In this document: one piece after another, positions 25,110 through 33,878 of the stretch | Layout of the letters: every line of letters starts with the position of its first letter | Numbering within the stretch: the stretch's first letter is position 1 | Assembly: GCA_964529715.1 (NCBI GenBank) | Contig: CAZGXI010000011.1 | Coordinates: 57,350 to 121,349 of the forward strand | Origin: CAZGXI01 sp964529715 | GTDB lineage: Bacteria > Chloroflexota > Anaerolineae > Aggregatilineales > Ch27 | Direction: 5' to 3' | Length of the DNA stretch: 64,000 nt | Made by a program: the position numbers and the translations under genes | Notes under the pieces: generated by a model | Databases searched by the model: none | The model's input: only the letters and a program-made list of their open reading frames with translations | Told to the model about the DNA's origin: nothing

Positions 25110-26954
25110 CTATTCCCCCCAGGCCAGCACATTCGGGCCGACTACCACCGACAAGTCGAACACCGCGCCGTCGGGCCGCACGATCAGGGAACGCCCATCT
25201 GCCAGACGCACCAACACCGCCGTCCGGGCGGCGTTCCAGGTCGCCTCGCGCACCGGCCCGCCGCCCAGGTAGACCGCCCGCACCGGCTCGCCGCCGTAGT
25301 AGAGGTACAACCCCACGTCCGGCGAGTTCGGCCCGCTGTTGGGATCAGAAGGGTTATACGGCGCGCCGAAGAAGGCGATCCGACCACCGGGCAGTTCCAC
25401 CGCGTCCTGAATCCACAGCGGCGGGATATAGTTCAACCCATCGATCAGCGCCGTCAGCTCGCGCGTCTCGCGGTTGACCCAGCCCAGCACCACGCGCCCT
25501 TCCTGGCTGCGCCCGCTCACCAGGATGCGCGTCCCGTCGTAGGACCAGGTGCAATATTCATGCGGCAGGATCACCGGCGTGTCGCCGGCGTTCCAGCCGG
25601 GATAGATCAGACCGCAGAAGTCAGTGCGCTCGTCGGGGCGGTCTAGCCGCACCAGGATCAGGGTGCTGTCCGGCGACCAGAGAAAGTCGGATACCATCCA
25701 GGCCCCGTCCACGCCGTAGGGATTCAGGTAGCGGTGGATCAAAATCTGGCGCGTGAACTGGCTATCCGGCGTGGTCTGGGAAAGGTCCCACACCCACAGA
25801 CCGTCGCTGAACACGTCACTGATGGGCGAACCCACCCGTGCGCCGGGCGTCTCGGCAGTGAAGGCCACCATGCCGCCGTTGGGCGACCAGCGCACGCGCG
25901 TGAGGGCGATGGTGCCGCTGGGCAGCGGCGACCCGACCAGCGTCAGGCCATCCACGCGCAGGCCGTACAGGTTCGGGTAGGCCGGGCTGCCCTCAATAAC
26001 CGCCAGCCGATTCTGCGGCCCCAACAGGTCCACCGAAACGGTCGTGCGCGGGGCGTCGCGCCAGGGGGTCACCTGGAACGTGACGGGATCGACGAAGAAT
26101 ACCGCGTTCGGCACGAGCGTGCCCGGCAGCGGCGTGATCGCCGTCGCCAGCGCGACCGGCGTGGCTGTGTTCAGCACGACGGGAGTCGGCGTGTCCGGCG
26201 GCAAGGTCGGCAGCGCCGTCGGAATCGGGATCGGGCTGGGCAGCAGCGGCAGCGGCGTGAAGGTGGGCGGTGGGGCGGCGGTCGGCAGAGCGGGCGTGGA
26301 GACGACCGGCGTGAAGGCGAACACCTGCGCCGTGATCGGGATCGGCGTCGCGCTGGGGGCTATCGTCGGCGTGGCCGTGACGGGCGGGCGCGGCGTCTGC
26401 GAGGGGCGCGGCGTCCAGGTATCCGGCGGGCGCAGCGTGACGGTGGCCGTTGAGGTAGCAGTTGCGCTGGGCGCGAGCGACGCAGTCCAGGTGGCCGTCG
26501 GCGTGAAGGATGGCGTGTTCGAGGGGGGCGGCGTGGGCGTCGCGGTCGCGGTTGCGCTGGGGGTGGCCGTGCCCGTCGCGGTCGGCGTAAACGTCGGCGT
26601 GACAGAGGGCGTCCGCGTGAAGGTGGGGAGCGCGGTCGCGGTGAAGGTCGGCGTATGGGTGGGTGTCGCCGACGGGGTAAGCGTGCCTGTCACGGTCGGC
26701 GTAAACGTCGGCGTGACAGTCGGCGTCGCGGTCGGCGTGGCCGTGTCGGTAGCCGTCGGGGTAAACGTGGGCGTGAAGGGGGCGGTGGTGCTTGGCGTAG
26801 GAGTATCCGTCACCGTCGCCACTGGCGTGTGGGAGGGCGTGCGCGACGGCGCCACCGTCGGCGTGACCGGCAGCACCCCCGGAAACAGGTTACAGGCCAG
26901 CACAGACAGCGCCAGCAGCGCCAGAGTCAGCCACAGGGAAAGGCGGGCGTTCAT
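25110..26954 (-). CDS. Lipoprotein with long TPT linker and TolB-like beta-propeller
   Basis: 614 residues from the ATG at 26954. Signal and lipobox: SLWLTLALLALSVLACN. Residues 25-280 are an extended Thr/Pro linker of repeating 'TPTxTPTxT' units, encoded by GC-rich tandem hexamers. Residues 290-614 look like a TolB/PD40 propeller: 'RVRWSPNGGMVAFTAETPG', 'DFLWSPDSTLILVRLDRP', 'CTWSYDGTRILVSG', 'WNAARTAVLVRLADGRS'. The propeller would be displayed away from the membrane. Partner unknown. Confidence 0.8.
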   Translation of the reverse strand: MNARLSLWLTLALLALSVLACNLFPGVLPVTPTVAPSRTPSHTPVATVTDTPTPSTTAPFTPTFTPTATDTATPTATPTVTPTFTPTVTGTLTPSATPTHTPTFTATALPTFTRTPSVTPTFTPTATGTATPSATATATPTPPPSNTPSFTPTATWTASLAPSATATSTATVTLRPPDTWTPRPSQTPRPPVTATPTIAPSATPIPITAQVFAFTPVVSTPALPTAAPPPTFTPLPLLPSPIPIPTALPTLPPDTPTPVVLNTATPVALATAITPLPGTLVPNAVFFVDPVTFQVTPWRDAPRTTVSVDLLGPQNRLAVIEGSPAYPNLYGLRVDGLTLVGSPLPSGTIALTRVRWSPNGGMVAFTAETPGARVGSPISDVFSDGLWVWDLSQTTPDSQFTRQILIHRYLNPYGVDGAWMVSDFLWSPDSTLILVRLDRPDERTDFCGLIYPGWNAGDTPVILPHEYCTWSYDGTRILVSGRSQEGRVVLGWVNRETRELTALIDGLNYIPPLWIQDAVELPGGRIAFFGAPYNPSDPNSGPNSPDVGLYLYYGGEPVRAVYLGGGPVREATWNAARTAVLVRLADGRSLIVRPDGAVFDLSVVVGPNVLAWGE

Positions 26955-27173
26955 GCCTCTATTATATGCCTGCGGCGATGCCCCCGGTATACGCACAGCC
27001 CACGCTTTGCCGGCGGATGAGCGGCGACAGGTCATTTGTGGCGGAAAAACGAGACAAAATATAGTCCACAACTTGAGATTCCGTGTTATCTTTGTGGTGA
27101 ATTACACAACGGTCCGACGGGGTTGTCAGTCCACCGCCTGTCCCCACGCTTCAGCGGCACCGACGGTGGACCA

Positions 27174-28820
27174 ATGGCGAAAAACGCCGGGGTGGACATG
27201 ATCCCGATTCTCGTCTTCTCGGTGCTGCTGCAACTGTTGGCAAGCCTGCTGGCCCTGCGGCTGGCCTGGATCACCGGGCGGCAGGTAGCCTGGACGTTGA
27301 TCACCGCCGCTGTACTCCTGATGGCAATACGCCGTTCCCTGGTGCTGGTGGGCATCCTGGCAGGCAGAACGGTTTACCCGGATGAGCCGATCAACGAGTT
27401 GATCGGGCTGGCGATCTCGGCGCTGCTGCTCGCCGGGATCGGCTGGATCGCGCCGGTGCTGCTGGCCCACCAACGCGCACAGCAGCAGCAGCTTGAGACC
27501 CAGGAATCCCTCGAACGCCGCATCCAGGAACGCACGGCGGCGCTGAGCGAAATCAGCCAGGCATTACAAACACAACTCGAAGAGCGCGCCTGGATGGAGG
27601 CCGCCCTGCGCGAGGAGCACGACTTCATCGCCGCCGTACTGGACACGACCAGCGCCCTGGTGCTGGTGCTGGACCCCGAGGGCCGGATCGTGCGCGTTAA
27701 CCGGGCCATCGCCGAACTGACCGGTTACACGCCGGAGGAATTGCAGGGCCGCGACGCCGGAGAAGTGCTGTTCGGCCAGGGGGATGTCGCTCTAATCCAC
27801 GCCACCTTCCGCCGTTTCATGGAGACCGGGGAAAGCGTCAACGGCTTTGAATATCCCTGGGTCTCCTCCAACGGCCAGGTGCGCCAGATCGCCTGGTCGG
27901 CCACCGCGCTGCGCGGTGCGGATGGGGACGTCAAGTACGCCATCATTGCCGGCATCGACATCACCGCGCGCAAACAGGCCGAGCAAGCCCTCCAGGCCGC
28001 CTACGATCAACTCGAAACGCGCGTCGCCGAGCGCACCGCCGAACTCAAGGCGGCCAATGAGCAGCTCCAACAAGAAATCGCCGAACACAAACGGGCAGAC
28101 GCGGAGCGCGAAACCCTGATCCGGGAACTGGATGCCTTTGCCCACACGGTCGCCCATGACCTCAAAAACCCGATCAACCTGATTGTGGGCTTCGCCGACG
28201 CGCTGTTGCAAGACTTCCCCACGCTGCCGGAGGACGAAATCCGCGATTACCTGCACACCATCGCCTGGAACGGGCGCAAGATGAGCAACATCATTAACGA
28301 ACTGCTCCTGCTGGCCGGGATTCGTGGACGGGAGGAGGTGGAGATCGTCCCCTTAAACATGGAGCACATCGTCAACGAGGTGCTCCAGCGGCTGGCCTAC
28401 ATGATGCGCGATGTGCATGGCGAGATTGTCCGGCCATCTCATTGGCCGTCGGCGGTCGGCTATCCCCCCTGGGTCGAGGAGGTGTGGGCTAACTACATCA
28501 GCAACGGCCTCAAGTATGGCGGGCAACCGCCTCGCCTGGAACTGGGCGCCGACACGCTGCCGGGCGGCATGGTACGCTTCTGGGTGCGCGATAACGGGCC
28601 GGGCATCCCGCCGGAGCACCAGAATCGGCTGTTTGCGCCGTTCACGCAGCTCGATCAGGTCCGCGCTAAGGGACACGGCCTGGGACTGTCCATTGTGCAG
28701 CGCATCGTGGAGCGGCTGGGTGGGCAGGTGGGGGTCGAAAGCGCCGTCGGCCAGGGCAGCGTCTTCAGCTTCACCCTGCCGGCGGCGGGAAAAAATGACA
28801 CCGGACCGATCACCCCATAG
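27174..28820 (+). CDS. Membrane PAS-domain sensor histidine kinase
   Basis: 548 residues from the ATG at 27174 (a GTGGA site precedes it; ATG 27198 is also possible). Three N-terminal membrane helices (IPILVFSVLLQLLASLLALR; AWTLITAAVLLMAI; LAISALLLAGIGWIAPVLL) are followed by a coiled coil, one PAS domain (LDTTSALVLVLDPEGRIVRV ... GIDITARKQAE), a second coiled coil, then a kinase with phospho-His in 'FAHTVAHDLKNPI', N box 'WANYISNGLKYGG', G1 'VRDNGPGIPP' and G2 'GHGLGLSIVQRIV'. It resembles phytochrome-type HWE-less kinases of class HPK. No response regulator lies nearby. Confidence 0.88.
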   Translation: MAKNAGVDMIPILVFSVLLQLLASLLALRLAWITGRQVAWTLITAAVLLMAIRRSLVLVGILAGRTVYPDEPINELIGLAISALLLAGIGWIAPVLLAHQRAQQQQLETQESLERRIQERTAALSEISQALQTQLEERAWMEAALREEHDFIAAVLDTTSALVLVLDPEGRIVRVNRAIAELTGYTPEELQGRDAGEVLFGQGDVALIHATFRRFMETGESVNGFEYPWVSSNGQVRQIAWSATALRGADGDVKYAIIAGIDITARKQAEQALQAAYDQLETRVAERTAELKAANEQLQQEIAEHKRADAERETLIRELDAFAHTVAHDLKNPINLIVGFADALLQDFPTLPEDEIRDYLHTIAWNGRKMSNIINELLLLAGIRGREEVEIVPLNMEHIVNEVLQRLAYMMRDVHGEIVRPSHWPSAVGYPPWVEEVWANYISNGLKYGGQPPRLELGADTLPGGMVRFWVRDNGPGIPPEHQNRLFAPFTQLDQVRAKGHGLGLSIVQRIVERLGGQVGVESAVGQGSVFSFTLPAAGKNDTGPITP

Positions 28821-28858
28821 GCCGGTGAGGCAACAACTAATAACAAGGAGAAACGCCG

Positions 28859-29179
28859 ATGCCCGATCCCCTGGTCGTTCTCATCACTGCCGCCTCAGAA
28901 GAGCAGGCCCGCCAGATCGCCACTGCCTTGCTGGAACAAAAGCTCGCTGCCTGCGTGAACCTCGTGCCCGTCACCTCGCTATTCACGTGGGAAGGGCAGA
29001 TTCAGGACGAGCGCGAAGTGCTGCTGATCGTCAAGACAACGGCGCAGGCCACCCGCAGCCGCCTGATCGCCGTCGTTAAGGCCCTGCACAGCTACACCGT
29101 GCCGGAGATCATCGGCCTGCCCGTCGTGATCGGCGCGGAAGACTACCTGCGCTGGATCGCCGACGAAACGACCGGCTAA
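28859..29179 (+). CDS. cutA: Divalent-cation tolerance protein CutA
   Basis: 106 residues, standard length. Typical strings: 'VVLITAASEEQARQIATALL', 'LAACVNLVPVTSLFTWEG', 'EREVLLIVKTT', 'HSYTVPEIIGLPV'. CutA forms a stable PII-like trimer and is linked to copper and other metal tolerance. It follows the kinase gene by 38 bp with an AAGGAG site, and may share its transcript. Confidence 0.93.
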   Translation: MPDPLVVLITAASEEQARQIATALLEQKLAACVNLVPVTSLFTWEGQIQDEREVLLIVKTTAQATRSRLIAVVKALHSYTVPEIIGLPVVIGAEDYLRWIADETTG

Positions 29180-29213
29180 CCCCCTGCTGCGAGCCTCATC
29201 GTCGCGGCGGCAG

Positions 29214-29222
29214 TGATATACT
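29214..29222 (+). promoter_or_regulatory. Extended -10 promoter element for the GNAT gene
   Basis: TGA-TATACT matches the TGn-TATAAT form, 34 bp upstream of the GNAT start. No clear -35 is seen. Confidence 0.4.
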
Positions 29223-29255
29223 TGGGTTATCCTGCGCCGCCTGTGGAGTCTGGAC

Positions 29256-29771
29256 ATGCCCACCCCCACACCACCAAAGCCTGTGTTCAAGCCGCCCCGC
29301 CGCCCTTCGACGCAGCCCTGGCAATTGCGCCCGGCCCTGCCCGCCGACGCCGCCTCCCTTCACGCCAACTGCCTGCCCGACCAACCGCTGGACCAGGTGA
29401 AAAAACTGCTCCGCCGCAGCCAAAAGGCCGCCCTCAACCGGCGCGGGTTGGGCTTGGTGGCAGACCTGGGCGGCGAGATCATCGGCTTCGGACAGATGAC
29501 GCTGTGGCCCACCACCGCCGAGATCGGGGATGTCGTGGTCGGCGCGCCCTGGCGCAGACGCGGCATCGGCAGCGCGTTGGTACTGCGTCTGGTCGAGGCG
29601 GCGCGGGAAATGGCAGCAGAACGGGTGGAGATCGGGGTGGCCCTGCGCGACTACGACGTGCTGCTGCTCTACCGCAAACTGGGCTTCGCCTACGGGCGCA
29701 CGCTGGACCTCGACCTGGGGCGCGGGCCGGAACCGGTGATGTATCTCTCGATGAACCTGCGGCAGGAATAG
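29256..29771 (+). CDS. GNAT-family N-acetyltransferase
   Basis: 171 residues. The acetyl-CoA-binding motif A is 'DVVVGAPWRRRGIGSALV' (R-x-x-G-x-G/A), near residue 95, followed by helix and 'LLLYRKLGFAYGRT' (motif B). The first 22 residues are a Pro/Thr-rich tail. It transfers an acetyl group to an amine; the substrate is not identifiable from sequence. Confidence 0.85.
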   Translation: MPTPTPPKPVFKPPRRPSTQPWQLRPALPADAASLHANCLPDQPLDQVKKLLRRSQKAALNRRGLGLVADLGGEIIGFGQMTLWPTTAEIGDVVVGAPWRRRGIGSALVLRLVEAAREMAAERVEIGVALRDYDVLLLYRKLGFAYGRTLDLDLGRGPEPVMYLSMNLRQE

Positions 29772-29897
29772 CGGTCAGCCAGCGCAATGGGCAAGTTTCA
29801 AAAAGCGGCCATCGCTGCCCCGGTCGGCTGAAAAACCGTCCACGCTGTTTGCTAACCCAATGTGCAGGTTTTCAGCGCGTTTGCGAACAGCTAACCG

Positions 29898-31151
29898 CTA
29901 CGCACCTTCTGCCAGCGGCAGGCACAGGTAGAACGTGCTGCCCTGATCTGGGCCGGGGCTTTCGGCCCACAACCGCCCGCCGTGCGCCTCTGCCACCGCA
30001 CGGGCGATACTCAGGCCCAGGCCCATCCCGCCCTGGCGACGCACCAGCGGGTCTTCGACCTGGTAGAACTCCTGGAAAATAGCCTCTACCTGATCGGCGG
30101 GGATGCCCACGCCGGTATCACGCACAGTGATCCACGCCTCCGCGGGGCGGCGCACCACGTCCACAATGATGCGTCCGCCGGAGGGCGTGAACTTGACCGC
30201 GTTGTTGAGGATGTTCCCCAGCGCCATGTCGAGCAAGGCGGGATCCGCACGCACCACCAGCGCAGAATCGGGCTGGTGAACCACCAACTGCTGGCCTTTG
30301 GCGTGCGCCAGGTCTTCGACATCGCGGCGGGCTAGGTCCAACGCGCGGGCCACCGGCACATCTTCCAGGCGCAGCTCCGACTTGCCGAGCTTGAGGTAGC
30401 GCAGGTTAACCATATCCTCGATCAGAGTGCGCAGACGGAGGGCGCTGCGCAGCACGGCATCAGCGTGTTCGCTGGCCTCGCCCTGCGCATCCTCTTTCAA
30501 GAAGGATGCATAGCCCAGAATCACACCAAGCGGCGTGCGCAGTTCGTGGCTGGCGATGGCGATGAAGTCGCTTTTGAGCTTATCGACCTGGCTGAGTTCT
30601 TTGTTGGCTGCCTGAAGGTCGGCCACCAGACGGGCGTTTTCGATGGCAACGGCGGCCTGCGCCGCCAGCACACAGAGGGTCTCCTGGTCCTCTGCCGTCC
30701 ATGCCCCGTCGATCTTGTTGACGGCCTCCAGCACGCCCACCACGCGGTCCTTGATACGCATCGGCACACCCAGTAGAGAGCGGGTGTGGAAGTGGGTCTG
30801 CTCGTCCATCTTGTGGTAGTGGCGCGGGTCCTGGCTCACGTCGTCGATAGCTATCGGGCGGTTCTCTTGCAAGATTGCCCCAGCCAGACTGCCTTCTAGC
30901 GGCACCGGTTGGCCAATCAGCGCCGCCGCCCCACCCCGACTGGACGCGGCAAAGTACAGATCGTTGGTATTGGGATTTTTGAGCAGCAGCGAAGCTGCTT
31001 CTGAGCCGGCTAGTTCAGCGGCGGCTTCGATAATACGCTGGAGCAAATCGTCCAGCGCCAGAGTCGAATTGAGGATGAGGCTGATCTCGACCAGACGGCT
31101 CAAGGTCGCAGCGCGGCGAACCAATGCGGCGGAGGCGCTTTCTGCAGACAT
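29898..31151 (-). CDS. GAF-domain sensor histidine kinase (cytoplasmic)
   Basis: 417 residues from the ATG at 31151; ATG 31160 and 31265 are alternatives. A GAF domain covers about 20-180 ('EAASLLLKNPNTNDLYF', 'TRSLLGVPMRIKDRVVGVLE'). The kinase begins with phospho-His in 'IAIASHELRTPLGVILGY', then 'LGNILNNAVKFTPSGG', 'VRDTGVGIP' and 'GGMGLGLSIARAVAEAHGG'. No membrane segment, so it senses a cytoplasmic ligand or partner. It ends at the left border of the DnaA-box cluster. Confidence 0.9.
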   Translation of the reverse strand: MSAESASAALVRRAATLSRLVEISLILNSTLALDDLLQRIIEAAAELAGSEAASLLLKNPNTNDLYFAASSRGGAAALIGQPVPLEGSLAGAILQENRPIAIDDVSQDPRHYHKMDEQTHFHTRSLLGVPMRIKDRVVGVLEAVNKIDGAWTAEDQETLCVLAAQAAVAIENARLVADLQAANKELSQVDKLKSDFIAIASHELRTPLGVILGYASFLKEDAQGEASEHADAVLRSALRLRTLIEDMVNLRYLKLGKSELRLEDVPVARALDLARRDVEDLAHAKGQQLVVHQPDSALVVRADPALLDMALGNILNNAVKFTPSGGRIIVDVVRRPAEAWITVRDTGVGIPADQVEAIFQEFYQVEDPLVRRQGGMGLGLSIARAVAEAHGGRLWAESPGPDQGSTFYLCLPLAEGA

Positions 31152-31199
31152 CGCTCCCATCCTTGCAGCCAGGCGATCAGGACAACCTGATCCTAACCG

Positions 31200-31800
31200 A
31201 ATTTCCACAGGGTGGCAATCGGCGTTTCTTGGGGGATTAAGCCTGCCGGGGGCGCGTCTTTGCACAGGGCAAGTTATCCCCAGGCAGGTGAATTAAAGAA
31301 TCACCGTCGTAGTAGGGGCTGTGGATAAGTGGATAACCCGCCGGTGCCGCTGCCGCGACCGCCAGCCCTGGGATCGGCCTGCTACACAGCCTCCATATCT
31401 GGCGTGGTGCGCTGTCCACATATCCACAGGGATGGCTGTGGACAACCCGGCGGTTATCCACAGCCGAAAAGCCATGCATCGACGCACGCCTGTTCGACGC
31501 CAGCCGTTGGGGTGGGCTGTTGGGATGGGACATATCTGGCGGGCCGGTGCGCGGGGCAGAAATCACTTTTCCACAAGGGTAGCCGGTTATCCCCAGTTTC
31601 CCCCGGAGTTATCCACAGGCAGCGGGGGTCAGGGCAATGGGGCTGCCTGCCGAAAAGGGCTGTCACAGCGCCACTTAGGGCGTATATAGTGTTGCTGATG
31701 CCCTCTGCCCCCAGGGATGGGGGCAGAGGAACGGCGAGGGCGGCAATGTTAAAGTTTGGTTTTTCGCCTGGGCCTGTGGATAACTCGCGACTCGAAAATT
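31200..31800. other. Candidate chromosomal replication origin (DnaA-box cluster)
   Basis: Gene-free for about 700 bp. Four exact TTATCCACA boxes: 31454-31462 and 31609-31617 on plus, 31320-31328 and 31775-31783 on minus. TTTTCCACA is at 31567-31575. Sites one base away: 31201-31209, 31258-31266, 31274-31282, 31328-31336, 31420-31428, 31437-31445, 31587-31595. The richest AT stretches are near 31745-31765 and 31790-31810 and could be the unwinding element. Such density is not expected by chance in GC-rich DNA. No dnaA, dnaN or gyrB gene is beside it. Confidence 0.75.
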
Positions 31801-31861
31801 TAACGTTGGGATATGCTGGGAAATCGTGGGATGGCGCCCACGACCGCGTATTGCCCGAACG

Positions 31862-32800
31862 TTAAGGCGCGGCAGGGTGCCCTTCTTGTTCCCTGGTAGC
31901 GACCGGTTGCCGTCGTTCGACCCACCAGGGCCACAGGTGTACCGCCAGGCCGATCACGAACATCGACACGCCGATCACACCCAGGGCGGGCGTGTCCACA
32001 TAGATGCCCTGGATGAGCGCCGCAAGGATGAAATCGAGATGGAACATCAGCGGCACGGCGAGCACCACCGGGTCTGGCGGGCCGGCCTTTTCTACGCGCG
32101 GGCGCGCCGCGATCACAACGATCAGGCCGCCGATGATCAGGATCAGCGCCCCGGCAGCCGCTCCCAGCAGCGGGGCTACGAGGGCGGTTTCTAAGCGGGT
32201 CATCACGATCAGCCCGACCAGCGACAGCACGAAGGCCAGCGGCGCATAGAGCCAGCCGCCGACACGGTGATCCTGCCAGCGGCGCAACAGGTAGAGAAAG
32301 CCGGAATACAGCGCAATCACCCAGAACCAGCCATAGAAGTTGCCCCAGGGCACGCCGAACCAGTGCGCGTCGAAGGGCGTGTTGCCCCACGTCCACATGC
32401 CCACATCGTTGTTGACGTGATCGACCAGCCGGATGGCAATGGTATCCATCGCCAGATCGATGTTAAGCGCCAGCAGCGCGTTCAGGATGGGTTTGACCGC
32501 CCGCGGCAGCTTCAAGCGTTCGGTGAATTCCATGCTGCTGTAGATGATGATGGCCCAGCCAGCCCCGTTCATCAGCGTGGCCGGACCGATCATCACCAGA
32601 AAGCGTCCGTAGTGATAGGACGCCGACTGGTTGATCATGGCGATTTCGAGCGTGACGCCGAACACGGCGGCGACCAGCAGTTCCAGCACATAGGCGCGCC
32701 CGCGCTTCCAGGCGTGCCACAGGCAGGCGGCGAATACGGCGTAGCAGATCAGCTCAATGATCATGTAGAGCGGATCAACGGTGAGCGAGAAGGAGATCAT
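31862..32800 (-). CDS. CruF/DUF422-like integral membrane protein, copy 1 of 3
   Basis: 312 residues, about eight membrane helices. The motif chain 'LNIDLAMDTIAIRL ... GMWTWG ... HWFGVPWGNFYGWF' resembles the carotenoid-hydratase CruF/DUF422 family (D...D..A...G.W.W..fGVP..Nf.GW). The middle carries 'LEIAMINQSASYHYGRFLVMI' and 'GWAIIIYSSMEFTERLKLP'. The start ATG at 32800 has an AAAGGAAG site. It is the last gene of a three-paralog array, 22 bp from copy 2, and its end faces the DnaA-box cluster. The function (carotenoid modification or other) is not proven; no other carotenoid gene is in the window. Confidence 0.65.
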   Translation of the reverse strand: MISFSLTVDPLYMIIELICYAVFAACLWHAWKRGRAYVLELLVAAVFGVTLEIAMINQSASYHYGRFLVMIGPATLMNGAGWAIIIYSSMEFTERLKLPRAVKPILNALLALNIDLAMDTIAIRLVDHVNNDVGMWTWGNTPFDAHWFGVPWGNFYGWFWVIALYSGFLYLLRRWQDHRVGGWLYAPLAFVLSLVGLIVMTRLETALVAPLLGAAAGALILIIGGLIVVIAARPRVEKAGPPDPVVLAVPLMFHLDFILAALIQGIYVDTPALGVIGVSMFVIGLAVHLWPWWVERRQPVATREQEGHPAAP

Positions 32801-32822
32801 GGCATGGCTTCCTTTCGAGGCT

Positions 32823-33740
32823 TCAAGCGGCGCCAGAGGACTGCTGTTGGACGGAGGCTTGCGTCTGTTGCCGCGCGACCCACCAGGGCCACAGATGAAC
32901 CGCCGCGCCGACGAGCAGCATCGCCACGCCGATCACGGCCAGCACGGGCAGCGCCGTATAGATGCCTTGTACCAGCGCCAGGAAGATGAAGATCAGGTGA
33001 AAGGCCAGCGGCACGGCGATTACGACTGCCTCCGGCGGCCCGGCCTTTTCCACGCGCGGGCGAGTGACCAACACGAGCACCGCCCCACCGCCGATCAGCA
33101 CTGCCGGTCCGACGAAGCCCAGTCCGTTGGGGTGAAGCACCGAGCCGTAAAGCTGATCCAGAAGCAGCAGCGTGGCGACAGACAGGACCAGTGCCAGCGG
33201 CGCGTAGAGCCAGCCGCCGATCTGATGATCGCGCCAGCGGCGCAGCAGGTACAGGAAGCCGGAGAACGATGTGACGACGATGAACCAGCCCCAAAAGTTG
33301 CCCCAGGGCACGCCAAACCACTCCTGGTCCAGCGGAATGGTCCAGGTCCACATACCCTGCTGGTTGTTCACCGTGTCCAGCAGGCGGATGGCGACGGTGT
33401 CCATGGCTAGGTCGATGTTGAGCGCCAGCAGGCCGTTGAGAAAGGGCCGGGCGTAATCCGGCAGCTTGAGGCGGGCGGTGAACTCCATTGCGCTGTAGAT
33501 GATCACGGCCCAGCCCATGCCGATGGGCAACGGGGCGTTGTCGATCATGATCAGAAAGCGCCCGTAGTGGTACGATTCCATCTGGCGCATGGTGGCCCAT
33601 TCCAGCAGCACACCGTACCCCAGCGTCGTGACCAGTTCCAGCACGCGGTAGCGCCCGTGATTCCGGGCGGCGTGCCACAGGCACAGCGCAAACAGGATGT
33701 AGGTCGCTGTTTCAAAGAACAGGTATGCCGGTTCGATCAT
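32823..33740 (-). CDS. CruF/DUF422-like integral membrane protein, copy 2 of 3
   Basis: 305 residues from the ATG at 33740 (GGAGGAGGGAG upstream). Clear paralog of its neighbours: 'VLELVTTLGYGVLLEWATMR', 'SYHYGRFLIMI', 'GWAVIIYSAMEFTARLKLP', 'LNIDLAMDTVAIRL', 'EWFGVPWGNFWGWF'. The last 60 residues (AGPPEAVVIAVPLAFHLIFI ... VGAAVHLWPWWVAR) are also shared. Topology and motifs match copy 1. The differences are mainly in loops, so the copies diverged well before now. Confidence 0.65.
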   Translation of the reverse strand: MIEPAYLFFETATYILFALCLWHAARNHGRYRVLELVTTLGYGVLLEWATMRQMESYHYGRFLIMIDNAPLPIGMGWAVIIYSAMEFTARLKLPDYARPFLNGLLALNIDLAMDTVAIRLLDTVNNQQGMWTWTIPLDQEWFGVPWGNFWGWFIVVTSFSGFLYLLRRWRDHQIGGWLYAPLALVLSVATLLLLDQLYGSVLHPNGLGFVGPAVLIGGGAVLVLVTRPRVEKAGPPEAVVIAVPLAFHLIFIFLALVQGIYTALPVLAVIGVAMLLVGAAVHLWPWWVARQQTQASVQQQSSGAA

Positions 33741-33799
33741 GTTCTCCCTCCTCCTTGAGGAAAACACAGACCCCACAGATTGCTGATCTCACGTGCAGC

Positions 33800-33871
33800 A
33801 GGCTTGCTTGAAGCCCTCGCGCTGACCCCTCTCGCTGTCAGGGCGAGGGGGCTTGAAGCCTGCCGAACGCG
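33800..33871. repeat. Palindromic element between copies 2 and 3
   Basis: GCAGGCTTGCTTGAAGC and its complement GCTTGAAGCCTGC flank a CCCCTCTCGCTGTCAGGGCGAGGGG hairpin. It is of the same CCCTCTC/GAGAGGG type as inside the MITE-like element and the portal gene. Confidence 0.65.
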
Positions 33872-33878
33872 CGGCGAC

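Noticed and set aside
26044..27201. Long plus-strand frame with VGV/GVAVG repeats
   Set aside because: It is the antisense shadow of the TPT linker of the lipoprotein gene; only the minus strand has signal peptide, lipobox and propeller motifs.
31321..31865. Open frames within the DnaA-box region
   Set aside because: No ribosome site or family features, and the sequence is explained by DnaA boxes.
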